Assembly: GCA_016801845.1 (NCBI GenBank)
Contig: CM028931.1
Span: forward strand, 8,754,587 to 8,818,586
DNA from: Polydactylus sextarius
Lineage: Eukaryota; Chordata; Actinopteri; Polynemidae
Length of the DNA stretch: 64,000 bases
Direction: 5' to 3'
Position numbers and translations under genes: made by a program. Positions 61,695-64,000 of the stretch are shown here, in pieces; positions within the stretch are counted from its first letter, which is position 1; every line of letters starts with the position of its first letter. The notes under the pieces were generated by a model. It worked only from the letters and a program-made list of their open reading frames with translations, was not told where the DNA came from and did no database searches.

Positions 61695-63110
61695 TGCCCT
61701 GCGCTCCTGCCTGCTGCACCCACACAACACAACACAACCAACAACCCACCACCTCCATCATCATCAGCTTCATCTCCACTCTGAGGCCAGAACAAGTCAC
61801 ACCAGGAGGGATTTACATCATTATTTAGTGGTGAGAGTTAGATCTGGGTTTGAATCCTGTTCTGACTCATCTTTAATGATGATTATTACAGTCAAATACT
61901 AAGGAGAACTTCAAATATATCAGTAATAACAATCTCTGTCGTCTCTGTCGACTGGAAATAATTTCTAACATTTTAGCAACAAAACCAGATCTGTTAACCA
62001 GTTCATTTCTGTTAAGAAAAGTCTGTCATGTTAGTCCGTGGTCCTGGTTTCCTGCTGCATGCTGCCCCGACTCACTGAGCTTTAGTCCTCCTGGTGTCTT
62101 GGTCTCGGTCTGGACGCTGCAGTGGTTCTTATCGGGCTCAAAACCTCGTGGATGTCGCTGGTTTGTGTGTTTTAACTGTTTCTGCTTCGCAGGGAAACTA
62201 AACGGTGACTATGTGTCGTCAGTATTGTGATTTTATAAACCTGAGAGTCTGAAAGGAAAATAAGATTATAAAACAATTTAACGACGAAGACCGAAAAAAA
62301 AACTAGACTTTTACTGTGGTTTGTTACTTTACATTTGAACTGCACAGAACGAGACCGTGACTGAAATAGTTTGTTGTTTTTGCAGATTTCGTTTAATTTA
62401 TTTATCAACCGGCTAGCTGCACTTTAGTCAGACGAGGCGTTTAAATGACGTAGTATTTATTAGACGCGTGTTGGGAGCTGTTTTAAATCGGTGAAGTTGC
62501 TGTAAACGACGTGATTCGCTGTGTTTGTGCTGAGATTCTCGTTCAGAGCCTTAAACCTGCTGAGCCTCCAGATAAACGTCGTCACCTTTCGCCTTATTTT
62601 GATTTCGATTTCATCCGTTTGAGCAAAACGACATCTTTTTCGCCAAAGAACCTTTTGTTCCTCTTCACCACATTTGCCACGAGACGATTTCAGTTTGTTA
62701 ATTAACTGCTCTTCATTTAGATTATTTAACTCGAAGTTTTATTTTCTATTTAATGAATCGACGGGAGTAGATGGAGGACGTGAGCGTAGTTAAAGACGTT
62801 TGTTATTTATTAAGTTCGACTGTTGTTCGACGTTGTGAACCTGCAGCTAACGCGTCTCACCCTTTTTTCCCCCCGTCGTGGCTTCCTGCTCTTGCACAAA
62901 CGATAACTGATCAATAAAGGTATTAAAACCAATAAAGTGAGTCTTTGTCTTTTTGTCTGTCTGGAGTCAAAACCAAAAACGTTTAATCACATTATTTAAA
63001 AACGTAACAGTGCTGCGACATTTAAAACAACTAAAAATCACCAATAAATAAAAATCATCATTAGTTCAATTATGTAGTTTTTTAAGCCGCTGATTTAATT
63101 CACAGACTGA
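61635..63110. other. dctn1 3' UTR and dctn1-alms1 convergent spacer
   Basis: AATAAA signals at 62913-62918 and 62931-62936 would give dctn1 a 3' UTR of about 1.3 kb. On the other strand, TTTATT at 62806-62811 could serve alms1, so the two 3' ends may overlap. No coding exon is seen. Confidence 0.5.
61636..61699 (+). repeat. ACC/ACT triplet repeat right after the dctn1 stop
   Basis: About 17 ACT units bounded by ACC units start two bases after the dctn1 TGA at 61632-61634. They lie in the 3' UTR. Confidence 0.9.
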
Positions 63111-63964
63111 TCATTTCCAGGCCGTCCGTCTGCCCAGGACGTGGTTGGTGATTCTCTGAAAAAACGTGAACAGTCGATGGGTCAGTTTGTCAGTTTGTCT
63201 GTTTGTTTGTTTGTTTGTTTTCCCGTCGGCGTCGGTGTGAGACGAGTGGTGTCGTACCTTGTTGTAGAGTTGAGCGTTCAGTCGATACGATCTGTACTCC
63301 GCTTTCCTTCGCTCCTCCTCCTTCCTCCTCTGAACCTCCGGCAGAGTCTCGTAGATCCTGAGGAGAAGAAGAAAAAAAACATTTAGATGAAATCACCTTC
63401 CTGCATAAATTTGCATATTAATGAAGGAAAGGTGACTGTTAATGAGTCTAAACTGAAGGAACCTGCGGAGACTGGTGATTCAACCTGATTGATGAGTTAA
63501 TTAGTTTAATCGTGAACTCTGTTGTGGATCAGACGATGTGATTAGATTTAATTGAAAACATGTTAATGAGGTCAAACTGCTAATGAAGATAATACTATCA
63601 ATCATTTCGTCTTGATTAAATTAAAACATTATTTCAAATTCAACACACGTACTGTTTGGATCTCTGGATCATCTCCTTCCTGGGAACAGCTCTCCTGAGC
63701 AGCGCCGCGCCTAAACACGGATGTGAAATTATTTAAATGAAACACAGAAACATAAACGTTTATGTCCAGCGTCAAGTCGCCGCTTCCTGGTGGAGCACCT
63801 GCAGGCCTCGGCAGCCTCCCCGGTCCTTGGCGTTGGTTAAAGAACTCGTCTCTGTCTCTCATGGCGTCGGCGTGTATCCTCCTCTCCTCCGCCTGCAGAG
63901 CCAGAAGCTTCGCCCTCTGAGTGGAGCGAGAGATGAACTCGGGGCGACGCAGCATCAGAGCCTC
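63111..63964 (-). CDS. alms1: Alstrom syndrome protein 1, last four coding exons
   Basis: Very large centrosome and basal-body protein needed for ciliary upkeep. Only its C-terminal ALMS motif is in the window; the 5' part lies to the right. Minus-strand exons in order: 63964-63799 (EALMLRRPEFISRSTQRAKL, then ERRIHADAMRDRDEFFNQRQ), about 63712-63653 (GAALLRRAVPRKEMIQRSKQ), 63357-63258 (IYETLPEVQRRKEERRKAEY, then RSYRLNAQLYNK), 63155-63111 (RITNHVLGRRTAWK, stop). Phases 1, 2 and 0 agree at the joins. Human ALMS1 ends with RPEFISRS, KKEMIQRSKRIYEQLPEVQ and RVTNQLLGRKVPWD. CEP295 and C10orf90 share the motif but match less well. Confidence 0.9.
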
Positions 63965-64000
63965 CTGCAGGATTGAAACACAACGTCAGCTTCTTAACAT

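Noticed and set aside
61513..61902. ORFs with long Leu, Tyr or Val runs after the dctn1 stop
   Set aside because: They are frames of the ACT triplet repeat in the 3' UTR; the dctn1 frame already ends at 61634 with the conserved C-terminus.

Overview
This is a window of vertebrate, most probably ray-finned (percomorph-like teleost) nuclear DNA. Genes are split into short exons with GT/AG introns. Introns and spacers are AT-rich with many poly-T, TG, TA and tetranucleotide repeats and with fold-back transposon remnants. Every recognised protein is a vertebrate orthologue. No bacterial, viral or organellar genes were seen. All exon joins below were derived by reading frame and splice phase only; no transcript or database was available.

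Layout on the + strand: (1) the 3' part of an E2 ubiquitin-conjugating enzyme of the UBE2D family, called ube2d3 from its neighbours (215-2578), with two alternative last exons; (2) a complete 17-exon beta-mannosidase gene, manba (4526-11539), carrying an apparent 2-base frameshift in exon 9; (3) a complete 8-exon ZIP8-type metal transporter, slc39a8 (12762-21264); (4) an intact single-coding-exon NAT8/camello-type acetyltransferase (23012-23677); (5) essentially the whole dynactin-1 (p150Glued) gene, dctn1, from its start codon at 28597 to its stop at 61634, about 33 kb; (6) on the - strand, the last four coding exons of the Alstrom-syndrome gene alms1 (63111-63964), convergent with dctn1.

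The order ube2d3-manba-slc39a8 matches human 4q24 (there with NFKB1 between MANBA and SLC39A8). NAT8, DCTN1 and ALMS1 all lie on human 2p13. The window therefore seems to span a junction between two ancestral synteny blocks, between about 21.3 and 23.0 kb.

The genes do not form one pathway. They cover ubiquitin transfer, lysosomal glycan breakdown, metal uptake at membranes, acetylation in the ER/Golgi, dynein-driven transport and centrosome/basal body function. I found no convincing novel multi-gene system. The best observations are: an 18-nt dctn1 microexon that doubles as the first coding exon of the shorter p135 form (in-frame MMRQ extension); a run of dctn1 microexons of 21, 18, 21, possibly 24, and 12 nt; a roughly 3.7 kb CTGT/CTAT/CTAC satellite in a dctn1 intron that leaves all three + frames open; the manba frameshift; the paired ube2d3 terminal exons; and several fold-back element families, some in more than one copy in the window.
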